Below, piece after piece: positions 63,909 through 64,000 of a stretch of DNA of 64,000 bases. The stretch's first letter is position 1; every line of letters starts with the position of its first letter. Position numbers and translations under genes: made by a program. The notes beneath the pieces are model-generated. The model saw only the letters and a program-made list of their open reading frames with translations. It was not told the DNA's origin and searched no databases. Source of the stretch: Cryobacterium sp. HLT2-28 (GTDB lineage: Bacteria; Actinomycetota; Actinomycetes; Actinomycetales; Microbacteriaceae); contig NZ_SOFH01000029.1 of assembly GCF_004402495.1 (NCBI RefSeq), positions 186,001-250,000 on the forward strand, read 5' to 3'.

Positions 63909-64000
63909 TTAGCGAGTGGTCGCGTCGTCGAGCAGCGCTGTTTCGTTCTGGGCGTAGGTTCCGAGGCCTGATGCGGCGAGGAAGTGTTCTGCGTCGGCCG
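63909..64000 (-). CDS. 3' end of an unidentified minus-strand gene
   Basis: The last 29 codons read ADAEHFLAASGLGTYAQNET and then ALLDDATTR before a TAA at 63909-63911. The composition is gene-like, but the fragment is too short for identification. The preceding 190 bp up to the recombinase hold no gene; a short TAAGGGCTTA palindrome lies near 63863. Confidence 0.4.
   Translation of the reverse strand, partial: ADAEHFLAASGLGTYAQNETALLDDATTR

Overview
The window is a high-GC actinobacterial chromosome segment, most likely from the family Microbacteriaceae. The evidence is the gene order around dnaA, the murJ neighbour of the DUF6049 type, GTG/TTG starts throughout, a zinc-free L28/L33/S14 set and an actinobacterial three-gene proton-translocating transhydrogenase. 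The genus cannot be fixed from the sequence alone.

Layout. Positions 1-9 kb form the origin-proximal replication and segregation block: the 5' part of dnaA on the minus strand, then rpmH-rnpA-yidD-yidC-khpB-rsmG and parA-parB on the plus strand. A gene-poor stretch of about 2.9 kb follows, carrying two strong parS sites and a degenerate one. A third strong site sits just before the ddl stop, and a fourth overlaps the parA start codon. Positions 9-17 kb (minus strand) carry a ddl-like ATP-grasp ligase, a PLP aminotransferase, trxA-trxB, murJ and a DUF6049 membrane-anchored secreted protein. Positions 17-21.4 kb carry the CCA-adding enzyme and a sugar ABC importer (two permeases and a binding protein, no ATPase). 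Positions 21.4-22.5 kb hold a decayed AbiEi/DUF559-like gene between two palindromic repeats. Positions 22.6-26.3 kb are rpsF-ssb-rpsR-rplI, a terminator, a cluster of DnaA boxes and dnaB.

Positions 26.5-39.5 kb are metabolic: pntAA-pntAB-pntB, small membrane proteins, purB with a low-molecular-weight protein tyrosine phosphatase, a coupled pair encoding a small helical protein and a membrane/hydrolase protein, a phage-holin-family protein, a HisC-like aminotransferase, and E1-alpha, E1-beta and E2 of a 2-oxoacid dehydrogenase. Positions 39.5-45.7 kb have a metal theme: a VIT/CCC1 transporter behind an inverted repeat, a decayed MFS-like remnant, a zinc/manganese ABC uptake operon behind a Zur/Fur-like box, a Fur-family regulator, and zinc-free paralogues of L28, L33 and S14. 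Next come an HU protein, a CopD-CtaG fusion, a Pif1-like helicase, small membrane proteins, a serine-hydrolase-fold lipoprotein whose catalytic motifs are all replaced, DinB, GlsB and Asp23 stress proteins, a nitronate-monooxygenase-like enzyme, a hexose-phosphate mutarotase and an HMCES/YedK abasic-site protein (to 59.38 kb).

Positions 59.4-64 kb are an accessory patch of lower GC and decay: a HEPN/ApeA-like defence gene broken by frameshifts and interrupted by an IS3-family element, a serine recombinase without its catalytic N-terminus, and the 3' end of an unidentified minus-strand gene. No tRNA, rRNA or CRISPR array was seen. The most interesting non-coding signals are the parS-studded gene desert and the DnaA-box cluster in front of dnaB. 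The most interesting proteins are the catalytically dead serine-hydrolase lipoprotein, the helical-protein/hydrolase pair and the broken ApeA-like gene.
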